Origin: Lineus longissimus
Taxonomy: Eukaryota > Nemertea > Pilidiophora > Heteronemertea > Lineidae
Direction: 5' to 3'
NCBI RefSeq assembly: GCF_910592395.1
Contig: NC_088311.1
Location: forward strand, 18,604,501 to 18,664,500
Length of the DNA: 60,000 bases
Shown: positions 44,510-57,434 of the stretch, one piece after another
Layout: every line of letters starts with the position of its first letter
Numbering within the stretch: the first letter of the stretch is position 1
Notes under the pieces: model-generated
The model's database searches: none
What the model saw: the letters and a program-made list of their open reading frames with translations, nothing else
What the model was told of the DNA's origin: nothing
Program-made: the position numbers and the translations under genes

Positions 44510-46400
44510 AGAGATACCCAAGTCCCGTCCTCCTGAAAGCGGCCAGGTAAACCTACAAGGCCTACGAATAGTTTTGACTATTTGAAAGATTGCGTGGGCA
44601 GATGACGGATTCACAAGGCTGGCGCAAAACCGAAGTGGCAGGCAAAAACGTTCATTCCGCCTTTGAGGAGGAATACTGCCTGGTAAATTGCGCCTTCAAG
44701 AACAGAGCGAACGCTAAGAAGAAGAAAGATTATCTCAATCATGAGGGCATGCAGGTGTTTTTCAGACTTGCATCTTTATTTAAGCACTCTGTCCATATAT
44801 AGACCACTTGAATAAGATATGAGATATTGGTTGGACAATATTAGTATTGGGTGAATTGTGCTTGTTATGTGACACCTCTTTGTCACCTGAACTTGACTGT
44901 TAGTTTTTTTCGAGCTTCCGCGTACTCGAGTCTTGGGTTCGATAGACGTATACATCCGAGACAGGACGTGTTTAACTCGAGATTAGACTACAAGAGTGCA
45001 CCGGGTCATCTATTGAATGCAAATAACTGTCGAGAGATTTGATCAGTTTTTTCTTCAGAGCAAATATAGTGAATTCGTGATAATGAAATTCCATGTCGAG
45101 AAATGCATCAATTTAATTGAATGTGAAAGGTAAACACACAAACTGTCAAAATAGTTTTAAAGCTATCTGCCCCGTACACAACTAGATGAATGCGGAACTC
45201 CAGTATTATCCCTCATAAACTTTAATGTTAGTATTTTTATGCGTGGTGATCTCCCGTTGAAAATGGACATACGCAGGTAAAATGAAGCTATACTGAACAG
45301 CTTTTGGGGCAGCGAGAAACTTCATAGCGATCAATCAGCTGCCTTACAAGTATGTCAGTGATCATAATGAAATCCCGGCGATCTTGTTTATCTTGAAATC
45401 TTTTTCAGAATGTCATTATGCAGATAAAGTTCAACACTTGGGAAGTTTTCGCGATATTCGCCTTTCTCTCCGAAATGCACATTGTATCCAGTAAATTCCT
45501 ACATTGAAGGTGATACTCTGAGACCATCTTTCTCGTTGTAAGGGCAAAGGTCATTTCCACTCAGCCAGGAAAATGTCCACCGTTAGCAAGTTTCTCGGCC
45601 ATACGCACGTGCACGACTTGCTACCCCTACCCCTATCAGCAAATGACGTACCACAGCATGGTCAATGGACTCTCCTTCCTCTAAGACAAAAAGTGTTCCA
45701 ATTAGCCTCAGTCTTGTCAGTAAGTATATTCCTTGGAAAGGCCTTTACTTTTTAAAATTCATTTTACTTCAGCCAATGATAGACTTACAGGGAGGTCCAT
45801 TGACCATGGTCTTTGCTACATTATGTAGGGGAAGCCAATGCACATGTGTATTTTGCCGAGATTATAACATCGGGGCGGGGGGAGGGGGATTTTCCAGTCC
45901 AAAGGTTGTTGCTCAACATGCTAAATAAAGAATACTACGGACTCTTCACTCGTGTATCTCACTGTATGTTGAGTCAGGTAAACCATTACATTACATGGGT
46001 GAAATGTCGTCGCAAATCATGTTTTGGTGGTGATTTGGCTGAACGTAGATTCTCAAGTTATCAACAGTGCACATCAGCTTGATTGTTGAGGTATAAAGTT
46101 CCACGCCAGAAATATAATATTGAGCAGAATTTGAAAACAAGAAGGAATATAGTTTCGATAGGCCTACATTTCTTCTTTTTTTTCGTCTACAGTGTACCGT
46201 GTTCACGTCAAATTATGCTACTAGCTTGAAATAAACATCCGTTAATCATTGCCAGTTTCTGGATGGACTTGTTCAGGGTGAATATATTTACCTGAAGTAG
46301 CAAAAAATCTTGTATAACATGTACATTCCACATTTTACTAACCACTTAAACCGATTCTGTCATGGCTGTTACTGTAGAATTTCAGTCCTAACAGATAATG
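44510..46400. other. Intergenic: no gene recognised
   Basis: Only small frames without known domains. No repeat ends seen. Confidence 0.5.
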
Positions 46401-46407
46401 AAAAAAT

Positions 46408-47168
46408 CAGGAGAAGAGAAGCAGCGGGAAGAAGAAGGAGGAAGAAAGGAGGATGAGAAGCAGAAGAGGAGGAGAAAAAGACGACGAGGAGGAGGAGGAG
46501 GAGGAGGAGGAGGGGAAGAAGAAGAGGGAAGGAAGGATGATGAGAAGGAGAAGAGGAAGTGGGAGAAGAAGACGAGGAGGAGGAGGAGGAGGGGACGTGG
46601 TAGGAGGAAGGGAAGAAGAGGGGGGAAGGAAGGATGATGAGAAGGAGAAGAGGAAGTGGAAGAAGAAGACGACGAGGAGGAGGAGGAGGAGGGGAAGAAG
46701 CAGGGGGAAGGAAGGATGATGAGAAGGAGAAGAGAAAGGGGAAGAAGACGACGACGAGGAGTACGGGAAGAGGAATGGGGAAAGAAGGAGGATGAGAAAG
46801 AGAAGGAGGGGAAGAAGAAGGGGGAAGGAAGGAGGAGGAGAAGGAGGGGAAGAAGACAAGGAGGAGGAGGAGGAGCAGGAGGAGCAGGAGGGGAAGAAGA
46901 AGGGGGAAGGAAGGAGGATGAGAAGGAGACGGAGGGGAAGAAGACGACGAGGAGGAGGAGGAGGAGCAGGAGGAGCAGGAGGGGAAGAAAAAGGGGGAAG
47001 GAAGGAGGAGGAGGAGAAGGAGAAGGAGAAGACAAGGAGGAAGGAGAAGACGACGGAGGAGGAGGAGGAGGAAGATGGGGTAGGAGAAGACGGGGAGAAT
47101 GAGATGGAGGAGGGGGGGGGGGGGGGGGAGAAAGAGGAGACGAGACGAAGACGAAAGATAAGAAGATA
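46408..47168. repeat. 760-bp polypurine (GGA/GAAG) tract
   Basis: The plus strand is almost purely A and G. Within it a longer block repeats (GGGGAAGAAG, GGAAGGA, TGATGAGAAGGAGAAG) every 80-110 bp, and there is a G17 run at 47112-47128. All long frames on both strands here come from the low complexity and are not genes. Such tracts can form triplex (H-DNA) structures. Confidence 0.93.
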
Positions 47169-47169
47169 A

Positions 47170-50015
47170 CGAAGTGCTTATTCTTATGATATACGTCTGT
47201 TGAAGGCGGAATTAAAGGGACGGCCAATACAGTACACTGTGCATGATTGTGCAACCGTCTACGAACCTAGATTTCATGTGTTACTATTTACAGTCAGGCA
47301 GTTTGTTAAGTGCCGGGCCAAGTGCTAGGTCTAGTAGGCCTACTTGTTAGAAGTGTCAATGAAACACCTTTAGGCGTTTAGAATACTGGACCAATATCAT
47401 ACCTGATATCTCAAAAGTAGGCTACCGCATAGGCCTACAGAATTGCAAAAAGTTAATGAAGTTAATACTCTGATGAAGCTCCCATCAATCAATGTCTTTT
47501 AGAGATGGTTGCCAGGCAACGCCTAAGCCGATGCTGTACTTTTTATATTTGAAGGGAAAAGTGGACAGATAGTCCACACCAATGCATTATCACTGCTGGT
47601 GTTGGTTATCAGCGTCACCTAGGGTATGTTGGAGGTACAATAAAATACAGTGAACTACTTAGACAATACCGTAAACGCAAAATATTCGCGGAATGACATC
47701 AGGACACAAATTAATACATCTCAAAAAAAAGACCGCGAAAATTTCTTAACTTTTTTTAATTAAAAAACGGGCCTCCTCGAAAGTCTGGCTACGCCTACAG
47801 CAATCCATATATTTAACAGTTACATTGTACTGCAGCTGATACTTAGTACTCGCTACTTCATTCTGGGTGGAATCAGACTTGTATGAGCAATGTTCTTCTA
47901 TTATTTTATACAACGCAAGGTCACTCTCGTGATGGTTAAAAGTCAACGACCGGGCAATGACTGCATCCCCCGGAAATACAAACGCCGGTTGCTAATTACT
48001 TAGTCCTGTCTATAAATAACAAAAAATACAAGAATCGCTGAAGTTACAGTTCTTAAACCCGTATGGCAATGCGTATATTATGCAGGAGGCTCTTGTAGGA
48101 GAAAAAGACACAATATTTATTTGAATTTGAATATTCGGAAATAAATTGGATATTTCTTGCTTACAAATTTGGCGTGTATTGCTTGAACATGAAAGTACAT
48201 TTACTTTATAACGGATGCCATCGACCAGAAAAAAATAAAATCACCAATTTCAATTGACTTCAATTGATGAAGTTTCATGGTGATTTGTCAAACTACATTA
48301 CAGCCTTCTGACAGAAATGGAAATTACTTAATTTTCAGTCCGGCCTTTATATTTTTTTCTTCACGGTGTGATTGCATTATAAAAAGTTGAGACAGATGTA
48401 TATTTATCTAGGTCATCAGGTCGTTAATGCATTAATGCATTATAGATTGAACCAAGTGAGGATGATGAAAATGCACCCCGACTCTGATTAACGGAGTACA
48501 TTGTATGCTAGCAAAAACGGTGTACCGATTCAGCTTTGCAGGCTAAGCCTTTACAGTACCTGGTAGTTAGCGCTCCGTGGCGTGGACAGTCAAAACAGGC
48601 CACAAGTCCCTTATATTTGTCGTGTTTGGTAGAATCGTGGTTAAAACAACTTTAAACTGAGTTGCATTGATTTTCTGTGCTGATCCTCATGACCGGGGCT
48701 GATGATGGTTGTGAGAGTCTACTTAGACAGGAGCAAGAGCAATGAAACAAGTCCATTAAGTTTTTATTTCAAGAACCCTTGTTTGAGTTCTTGAACGAAC
48801 ATGCCCGCCATTACGTTGATGAACTAGATCCATAGCTGCGAAAGTAAAACGTTCGGGCGGCTGCCTCCACGGGATGCTCACAGCATGGTCCAGAGTAATC
48901 AAGTGCCGGTCCATTCCGACAGTAAAAACTCTGCCGATGGAGGTCGTAGTCACAGCGGATTGTAGAGTGGGGCTAATAGTAATAGTTGGTCTCGATAAAA
49001 CAGATACAACAGCTCAATTAACTTCTACGAGTATGGCGTCGATTGCCTTATTTACGGGGTACTCTCGGCCGGTGCGTGGTGCAGGTTGCTTAATCATTTT
49101 AGGCAGTGGCCACGGGCAGTGCGCAAGTTTGGGGCCCAAGTTGCACCAGGAAGCTATTCATCCCGAAATAAAACTCGAAATAAACACCAAACTTCTAAAA
49201 ATTCCAATCAGTAGTTCGCCCTCAAGAGCACCAAACGATGCGGACATAATAATTTTATGAATTGACTATATAGTATAATATTTATTTGATGCAACGCGCC
49301 TAAGCGGACATCCGAAGGCATTTATTTCTCAATAAAAATGTCATTAGCTTGAAATTGTTTATGCGCTGTAATAGATATGTGTAGAACGCCTCGATTAAAG
49401 CACCCGCCAGAATATTTCATTGTATTTTTAATTGTTCTAATTGACCCAAATTGGAAAGTTAATCATCAATGAGAGAATGCACAGGCCGAAATAATGGCAT
49501 CAATTAATTTCTCTCTACATTGAAAGTGTATCCCATCATCTATTTTAATAGTCCACATACTTGATCTACATAGTTACGCTGATTTTCAGACATGCTTATA
49601 CACACAAGGGCTCTAGACGGTACTTTAAAAAAACAATTCACAGGCCCATATAATTATAAATCACTCTGTACATAATGCAAGTTCACGTCTGGCTAGGACA
49701 ACCTCAGAACCTTTCTGAAAAAGTTATGTTAACTGAAATGCAGGATACTACATTAGTACACTCATAAAGAGGTTGCCTTATAATCTGTGGCACAAAAATG
49801 AGACTCTTGAAAAACTCCCAAACTATTAATAAAATTTTTACCAATTTCTGCTACGTGTAGCTAAGATCAGTACATTTGGTTTCCAGTTAGTCTGATTTGT
49901 TTGGTACCTGCCTCTGTTATTGCGCAATAAATGTTTACATTTTTCGACATTTGCGGCCGAGCAGTAGTCGCTAATCAAACTCGCTGTACGAGCCACACTG
50001 CAAAATCTAGCAATA
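47170..50015. other. Intergenic: no gene recognised
   Basis: The one stretch worth noting is at 48774-48990: a minus-strand frame with RVFTVGMDRHLITLDHAVSI and RSRTQTRVLEIKT before a stop, opposite a 128-codon plus-strand frame (48874-49260). Neither matches a family I know. Confidence 0.45.
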
Positions 50016-50183
50016 CGGTAGAACCTCCCATCCCTTAATAGCAGACACCTCTCTATTAAGGATACTGGTTTTGGTCCCTAATTGGTTGTTTCTATTCGAC
50101 TTGACCTCTCCAATCAGGACACCTCTCTATTTAGGAGAGCACATGTCAGTCCCGAGGGCGTCCATAATAGAGTGGTTCTACTG
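50016..50183. mobile_element. Mariner/pogo-like MITE, copy 2
   Basis: CGGTAGAACCTCCCATCC left, GTGGTTCTACTG right, with TA on both sides (50014-50015, 50184-50185). Shares CACCTCTCTATTAAGGA with copy 1. Confidence 0.72.
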
Positions 50184-50189
50184 TACGTG

Positions 50190-52014
50190 TCCTGAGGGAG
50201 GCGCAACAGACGTTGGCTCCTCTTTTTTTAGATCGACAAAGCCCTCCATGATAAACCACCCACCCACATAACTTGAAATCAATAATGGATGAAAATTGAC
50301 TTTGTTTGTAACGAATGACCACCAATAAACCTTCTCGGGTGCAGAAGTGCTGATAAAATGTAATTGGCTATTGTGCAAGAACGACTGCAAGTTATACGAT
50401 CAAAGAAACTGGTAAATAAAATGACTGACTACATGTGGTAGAAATTTCATAAAGATTCGATTTATATTTTTGGTGTTACTGTATTCAAGTTTAAAACTTT
50501 ATGACATTTTATGAGTCACCTAGTATAAGTATAGTCTGCCCCCCCCCCTCCCCCCTAACCCATTGCCCCAGTGATGCAAATGACAGGGGAGAAGAAGTTG
50601 CTGAAACCCCTTCTGAATCTCTTGGATACCATTGGAACGCCTTGCAAGTTCAGTACGGTAATTCACTCTCTCCGGAATGCGTGAGAGGTGGAACGAATTC
50701 CTCACAGCTCATCATTACCAGGTTGGGCTTCGAATGCTGCTGCCATAGTGGGACTTAACAGTAACAGTTAAACGAGACCACCACAATATCCCACTGCAGG
50801 CCAAAATCTACAGTGCATTAATTTATAGTGGTCTCTTAATTAGGGATGATGGTGTACAAATAAAGTGATGGTAAAATTCGATAAAAGTTTTCTTGACCAA
50901 TAAGGGTGAGTTCGAACTAGGTCTTCAAATTCTTAACTTTTGATACCTTATTTTAGATGTTAAAACATCACTCTCAGCACTGTTTAGATCAGCAACCGAC
51001 ACAAACCTATGCCCCACCCTACAATATTACAACGATGGTTCCCACCAAATCCAATCCTTCTTAAATCTCCAATTGTAAAGTTCTCAATATCAGAGGCGGG
51101 GAGGTCAATCTTTTCAATATATCGTACATTGTAGTGTACATGATCACTTAAAAGAAACAATTTAACGCAACATGTAGTATTTCAAAAGACAATCTTTAAC
51201 AAAAATGCAAGAAAAATAGTGTTATTATTAAAGTGACGAACCTCGAGCTCCCATCAAGTGGTCTGTAATAACGACTGAGACATCCCGCACAGGCATGGCA
51301 GGGGGTAAATAGTCGGGGCTTTGTCTAAAAGTACTATTTACTGGACAGAATTAACAACTACATTTATGATACTTTTTACGAAAACACGCTGGCAAGTTGT
51401 TGGTTCAGACAATGTAAGAATTAAAATTACATGTAGTTTCTCGTCCTATAACCCTTACTCAAAATCGGGGCGGCGACCTTTTTTCTTAATCTTAGAATGT
51501 AAGCAATTTTTTCTCAATTTTACCTGGTCATAGTAAGGTCAATTAGTGCACCTACAGTCCTTGTTTTCACCATCATGATGTTAAACGTTTCCTACTTTGG
51601 AAGAGAGCAAAACTTCCATTTCTTATATACTAATCGTTTCAATGTTTGAAAGAGGACCGAATCTTCACACAACGACGCCAATGCAAAAAACTTGTCACGT
51701 GACGTTTCCATAAAGCGCGAGTGGCTCACATTTTCTACAACTTGGCTGCTACTTCTCGAGCACTTCAGGTGAATAGTAACCTGAAGATTTCATCAAAATT
51801 CAGCCAGAAACAAGCGACACAGAACGGAAAATGTCAATGCACAGCATCAATTTACACAAATATACATACCAAAATCTTTATTTCGGAAACATAGGTACTC
51901 TTGGGTCTCAAATTGAGGTTAGGGAAAAACTTTGAAAAAATTGCATGGTTCAGTGGATTTTGCATAGTGCCAAGCGGCCCAAAAAGGCGTGGAAACTTTT
52001 TCTGAAGAAGCCCA
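50190..52014. other. Intergenic: no gene recognised
   Basis: C-rich word at 50540-50556; otherwise AT-rich without repeats I could bound. Confidence 0.5.
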
Positions 52015-52023
52015 TAAATGATA

Positions 52024-52267
52024 GGCAGGGTCTATTTGGCAAGCCGCTCGCCGAACAGGCATCTTTTTTTGTCCTGTTTGGAGAGCCGCTTGCCAAACAG
52101 CACTAAAAAGCCACCCTGTTCGGCCAGCCGGGCTTGCCAAACAGGTAAAAAATCTACCCTGTTTGGCGTGCTGGAGACTTTACTTTAATATTAATGAGTT
52201 CGGCTCTCCATTCAGGACAAGAAAAAGTCGCTGTTTGGTAAGCCGGGCTTGCCAAGTAGTCACTTCC
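52024..52267 (-). mobile_element. MULE-like element, deleted copy C (244 bp)
   Basis: Same ends as copies A and B in reverse: GGCAGGGTCTATTTGGC left, GTAGTCACTTCC right. Flanks TAAATGATA (52015-52023) and TCAATGATA (52268-52276) are a 9-bp duplication with one change. Lacks about 300 bp of the middle. Confidence 0.83.
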
Positions 52268-52279
52268 TCAATGATAATC

Positions 52280-54270
52280 ACATGGGCGATGTTATACCGG
52301 GCAATTTCAACACGTGAAACATGGCCAAGGTCTCATCAGTTTGGTTCCATGAATAACAGATAAGCATTTGATAGAAAATTCACAAATCCTAATAAATGCA
52401 AAGTTGCCCTACCTGTCAGCCCTGCCGAAATGAATTGAAGACCTGGGACAGCGGAAGTAACACGGCTTTAATAAACGCGGTCTACTGTGGCATTATACAC
52501 CTGTCTTGGCCTCCCAAAGTAAATATATTGACGATCAAAAGAGTCAAAACAGACAACGATATTCCAATAGAAGTGAATGACCACGTGACACTCGACGACT
52601 TTCAACTACAAGTCCTGTCTAGAAAATATCACTTAAGAATGAAGTGAGCACTTTCAATAGGGTGACCTAACCCAATATCACGTCGGCGCTGATAGGTCAC
52701 GTGACCTTTTTTGAATTGGCGATATGACGTTTTGTGAATGTAGAGTAGTTTACGATATTATTCTATGGATCTGAATGGCTGCTTTTCAATTTACAACACG
52801 TATTTGTCGGCTGGTCATGACTATAGGCTATAAATCTCGCTTTTTTGAGAAAAATGTATTGGTGCTTGGCTGCCAATGTCACGAAGGCCAGGTAATCCAG
52901 ACCTCCTTTTAATGAACTGAGCATTCGGCATTGACTGAGTAAGTCGATCTTGGCCTTTGACCCAAATCCAAAGTAGGGGCCATTGTTGATCAAATCAAAG
53001 ACCCAACCGGCAAAGGAGCAAGACGAGCAGAAAATGTCTGTTTTTAGTCACCCATTTTCCCCCAGTTGGACTCGGCGAAACTTTTCGTCTACCGGCTGTG
53101 GAGAGATGAGTGCAAGTTAAAAAAGACCAAAAGAAATGGTATTATCAGAAATTACTTCATTCAGGGATTCCGGAAGCTAAAAGGTGTGGTAACAATGTAG
53201 TACCGGAGGATTGACTAATTAAATGTGCCGATTTCGACCTGCATCCCCGGTGTGCTCATTTGCAATTGGGCCGATCACAATGTGCAATAGTGGGGTATGC
53301 CGGTCAGATTCTGCTTTTGGAAATGCATCAATGCGCAGGCATGGATCCAGAATGTTAAAAGTGGTAATTGTGCTAATGAAAAAACCGGTCTACATTCGAC
53401 AAAGATTTTGGCGTGAGAGTGAAAACTGTTATGGTTTTCAAACATAGTCCCCTGATCTCTCCGTGTATGCCTACACGTACTAAGACCGACAATGCCGATA
53501 TGAAAAACGCCCTGGGACTGCGTTTCTCGTGTGAAAGACCCGGGATATCATTTCTTATACTATTTTATTATGGTAGACAGTGGGCTTGCACTTTATGAAA
53601 ATATCGTTGCAACGCCTTGTAAATCATAACCATAAACAAAAAATATAACCTACATGTATTGTGCGTGGTTAACATACATCATGTTCTTTCTTACACATTT
53701 CAAATCTTTATAAAAGGCACGTTTGTAAAAAAATACATGGTAACTCTTTCATTGTTTACTGAAAAACTTAACAGAGCTATAGGCATCACTGTGAAATAGA
53801 AATTTGTTCTTTTTTGTATACCGCTGCGCTTTCTAGATGATGCAAGTATACATGTAGCCCAATATAATAGGTGACTACGCCCTCCCAGACTGTCGATATT
53901 ACTAGTCACTATTGCATTGGCCGAACCTTCTCAGCTACCGTAATGCCTTATTTTTGATCTTATTCGAGCAACTAACTGTCAACAGACTTCTCTTAGCTAA
54001 GGCCGGAGGGGAAAAAGCTAATTGGTGGCTTTGCCGATCCTGAAATGATTGAACGGGCTGAACACTTCAGTGCCGACCAGATCCGATAGCTGAGTGCTGA
54101 CCTCTTGCTGGCACCTGTGGTTGTTTATTAAGGAGTTATCAAAACTTCACAATGTCCTGATTGAAAATGAGAAAATACCGGATATTGGGCAATATAAAGC
54201 CGAGTGGAACATGCCACCCATGAAGCACATATGAAGGAACCAATGTATGATAGAATCGACTGAACAGAAA
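52280..54270. other. Intergenic: no gene recognised
   Basis: An 83-codon frame at 52396-52647 and several smaller ones have no known domains. No bounded repeats seen. Confidence 0.5.
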
Positions 54271-54273
54271 CGT

Positions 54274-54652
54274 TAGCCAGTCACCTTGTCACACGGCGAA
54301 ATTCGAGCCTTGAGTATAAACATGAGCTGGTCACCATATCACGCGATGGAATTGGGGCCATGAACATAAACATCAGCCAGTCAACGTGTCACGCGATGGA
54401 ATTCGGGCCATTGCACATAAACATCAGCCAGTCAACGTGTGAAGCGACGGCATGAACGCTAACATCAGCCAGTCACCGTATCACACGATAGAATTGCGGC
54501 CATGAACATCAACATCAGCCAGTCACCGTATCACACGTAGAATTGGGGCCATGAACATCAACATCAGCTAGTCACCGTATCACGCGATGGAATTGGGGCC
54601 AGGAACATCAACAACAGCTGGTCACCGTATCACACGATGGAATTCGAGCCAA
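54274..54652. repeat. 50-bp minisatellite, about eight copies
   Basis: Consensus pieces CAGCCAGTCACCGTATCACA and CGATGGAATTGGGGCCATGA, ACATCAACAT recur every 45-55 bp. Copies differ by single bases and short gaps, and the centre copies are most alike. Confidence 0.9.
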
Positions 54653-54690
54653 TGAACTGAGTGTACAATGTAACTTCCACATTTAACCGA

Positions 54691-55165
54691 TTGATATATT
54701 AGTGTTTTCTGTTTGGCGCTGGTTAGTGTCCCGCCCGCGAGACGGCTCAGGTGATGTCGAGAGCATTGTAACAGCTACCTTAGCGTTTAATGCGACAGTT
54801 ATTTAAAATCTATCATTTTGTCATCATCAGCTAGTCATCACCCTGTCACAAGGTATATATAGAAGCTACGAACATGAGAATTAGAATGAGATGTTTGTCG
54901 TATGAAACAACGCGGAACCCCAAATAAGGTCATACCTTGATCGAGGCTGCCGAAGATGGGGACTACTGCCCATGAGAATTGCTACCCCATGGGGATGCCA
55001 AGCGGACTTTTCATACTGAACAGATTATTAGTATCTTCTGTTTGGTGCTAGTTCTAATGCCCTGTCCGCGAGATGGCTCGAGTGATGAGGACAGCACTGT
55101 CACAGCCGCCTATGACATGTTTACCGCAGCAGTTGTATAAAATCGATCATATCGTCATAAACCAA
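54691..55165. repeat. Two diverged copies of a 140-bp segment
   Basis: TCTGTTTGGCGCTGGTTAGT ... GCGAGACGGCTCAGGTGATG (54707-54757) matches TCTGTTTGGTGCTAGTTCTA ... GCGAGATGGCTCGAGTGATG (55037-55087), and the similarity goes on to about 54830 and 55160. Spacing about 330 bp. Confidence 0.7.
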
Positions 55166-55169
55166 ATAT

Positions 55170-57434
55170 CAACAGGTGTTCAGCACGGCTATTCCGATCG
55201 TTACGCTCAACCCTACCGGATTTTCAGTGCAAAAATAGTGGCCCTCAGTGTCACCCCTTCGGTTAACTGCCACCCCCGCCACACCACAGCGGGTAGGCCC
55301 AACAACATGCTTATTGGACTTCCCTACACGTCTCAACAGTAACAATGTGGCAGAAACGGTTGGTGTAATGCTGGATACAACTTTCAAATATATGTTGCCC
55401 AACAGACTGAAAGGTACAAGTATGTAAAATTATATGTTTAAAGTGCTGTTTCTTCTTCTAAGAAAATACCTTCAAAAGCTCCCTCTATTTATTGACATTG
55501 ACTGTATGAACTATATCTTAAATATTTGAAGTATATCTTAAATATTTTCAAATGCTCCCCCTATCTGTTGACAATCTGCATGGAGTATCTTAAACAGGTC
55601 AGTCTTTGGAGTGTTAAGGAATTTGTCAAGGGTGTCCATCTGGCGTAGACGTTGGTAAAGACTGTTGAGGAGCATGGTTATGCTGCTGTGAACGGTCTCC
55701 CACTAGTACTCGACTGAAATGTCGTACGAAGTCCGCCTCTCTGTAACTGGGAGCCACATCACAATACATGTATATACCATTCGGCTGGAATGCACATTTT
55801 CATGGACGTTTCTGGCCAATGATGCAGCTGATGAAAAGGCATGGGCGTAGCCCCCCCCCCCCCCCCCCCCCCCCGACCAAATAATAGCTACGTTCCTGAA
55901 AAGGCATTCGAGTATGACAAGCTTAGGTAAAATAAATTAGGAAGCTCTGCTCAAAAAGTCAATAGTCAGTGCATCCTTAAAATTCGTCTTTCACCAAAAT
56001 AGATATTCATGCTCAGTTGACTGCCAGTGGTTCTTTTTGTTCATGACATATCATTAAATTAAGGTTTCGCAGTGACTTCCTATTTTGGGCTGGCTTAAAT
56101 ACTCCTTTGCGCTTGATCCCACCAGATGAACTGTTGATGACAACTTCAGCGCGGCCGCGGCGGGATGCTAAACCTTTAAACCACTTGCCGCACTAGCCCC
56201 ATCATCGCTTTCTATATATACATAAAACCAATATACGGCCTGATTAAACTAGTGACGATGGCTTCCCTGCAAGTCATATCATGCCATACGATGATTAGTT
56301 TATAACCAATGACTCGGAGGCGATGGGTATTTGACTTAGTTATTTGGTTATTGTTCGAGAGCGTGTCACATTCCTGGCGCCACAGGTCTTGGTTCACGCC
56401 GCCACAGTCTCGCAGCATTTAGCCAGTGAAACCACTCACTCCAAAAGGAATATATCGGATAGGAGACTTGTGCTCAGCGTACAACAATATACGTGACTGG
56501 TAGCATGCAATGAAAGCAAACAATTGAAAGTAAGGTAAGTGATGCTATTTCGATATGATTTAATCTAAAAATTGGTTTGTGGCTTGAGACAGCTAAGACC
56601 GCTCCTAAAAAGGTTTTTACTAACTTGTTAAATGACAGCAGGGTAGCTGGCGGGAAGATGCCGTCCCCGAACGTCAGTCACAAAACTGTTTTTGGGCATT
56701 ATTTTGAAAAAGTTTCATTTGACCTGCACAATATGTGGCACAATACCACTAAAGGTGCATCCCATCCACAACAGCGTTAACAAATTCAAGCGGTGGGATA
56801 GTTTGATTAAATCCACTGATCGACATCTCCATATCATAGGATTTGTATCTCCCCCGAGAACTATTGGACGCCACAGCAGTCGATTCGGTACTTAAGTCGA
56901 AAATTAACCAGATTAGTTCGCTTGGTAATAAGACATTTGTCGGCTAATATCGGATGGCGGTCGCATTACGGACTCGAGAGGCTATCTGCTCGGGCTTGGC
57001 AAGTTAGGAATGGGAGCAGCTCGAGTCAAGGCCGTCAATGCTGTCGGGAGTATACTATTTTCTTGAAATATGTCTTGTACATTTTTATTTGTGCAATGCG
57101 TTGCGAGTTTCTCCTTAAGCGTTTATCGAACTATAAATTTAGGCCACTGGGGGAGAGGGCATTGGTCCAAGACATGCATAGGATTTAAAGGTTCACCAGG
57201 GGAATAGTTGGAAATATTGCTAAGGACCTTGCACGCGGTAATTCCATTTCCAATGAATTGTAAGGGACTCAAACTGAATAACGGCGATCTGGAGGAGGGT
57301 CGCATTTTGAAATAAAGGCATATGGGTAGCTTATACGTTATTCGTATGTTAAGAATAAGTATCCCGTTATCAAAGGCTCGACTTGGAATTTTGCTCTCGG
57401 ACCCAGAGTCCGGAATTGAACGACGCCATCCAAA
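55170..57434. other. Intergenic: no gene recognised
   Basis: Apart from the C24 run there is a tRNA-like word on the minus strand near 56140-56200 (GTGCGGCAAGTGGTTTAAAG, then GC-rich) that may be a SINE piece. Frames are short and without known domains. Confidence 0.45.
55851..55874. repeat. C24 homopolymer
   Basis: The longest single-base run in the window. Confidence 0.92.

Noticed and set aside
46388-47254. Open frames up to 288 codons rich in Ser/Pro or Lys/Glu/Arg/Gly
   Set aside because: All come from the polypurine tract; every frame on both strands is open because stop codons are rare in such sequence. No start context, no domain.
48756-49260. Overlapping frames of 65 and 128 codons on opposite strands
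   Set aside because: Neither has a known domain, splice context or coding signature strong enough to choose; left as unassigned.
54274-54652. CRISPR-like array
   Set aside because: Units are tandem without unique spacers of constant size, and the genome is animal; it is a minisatellite.
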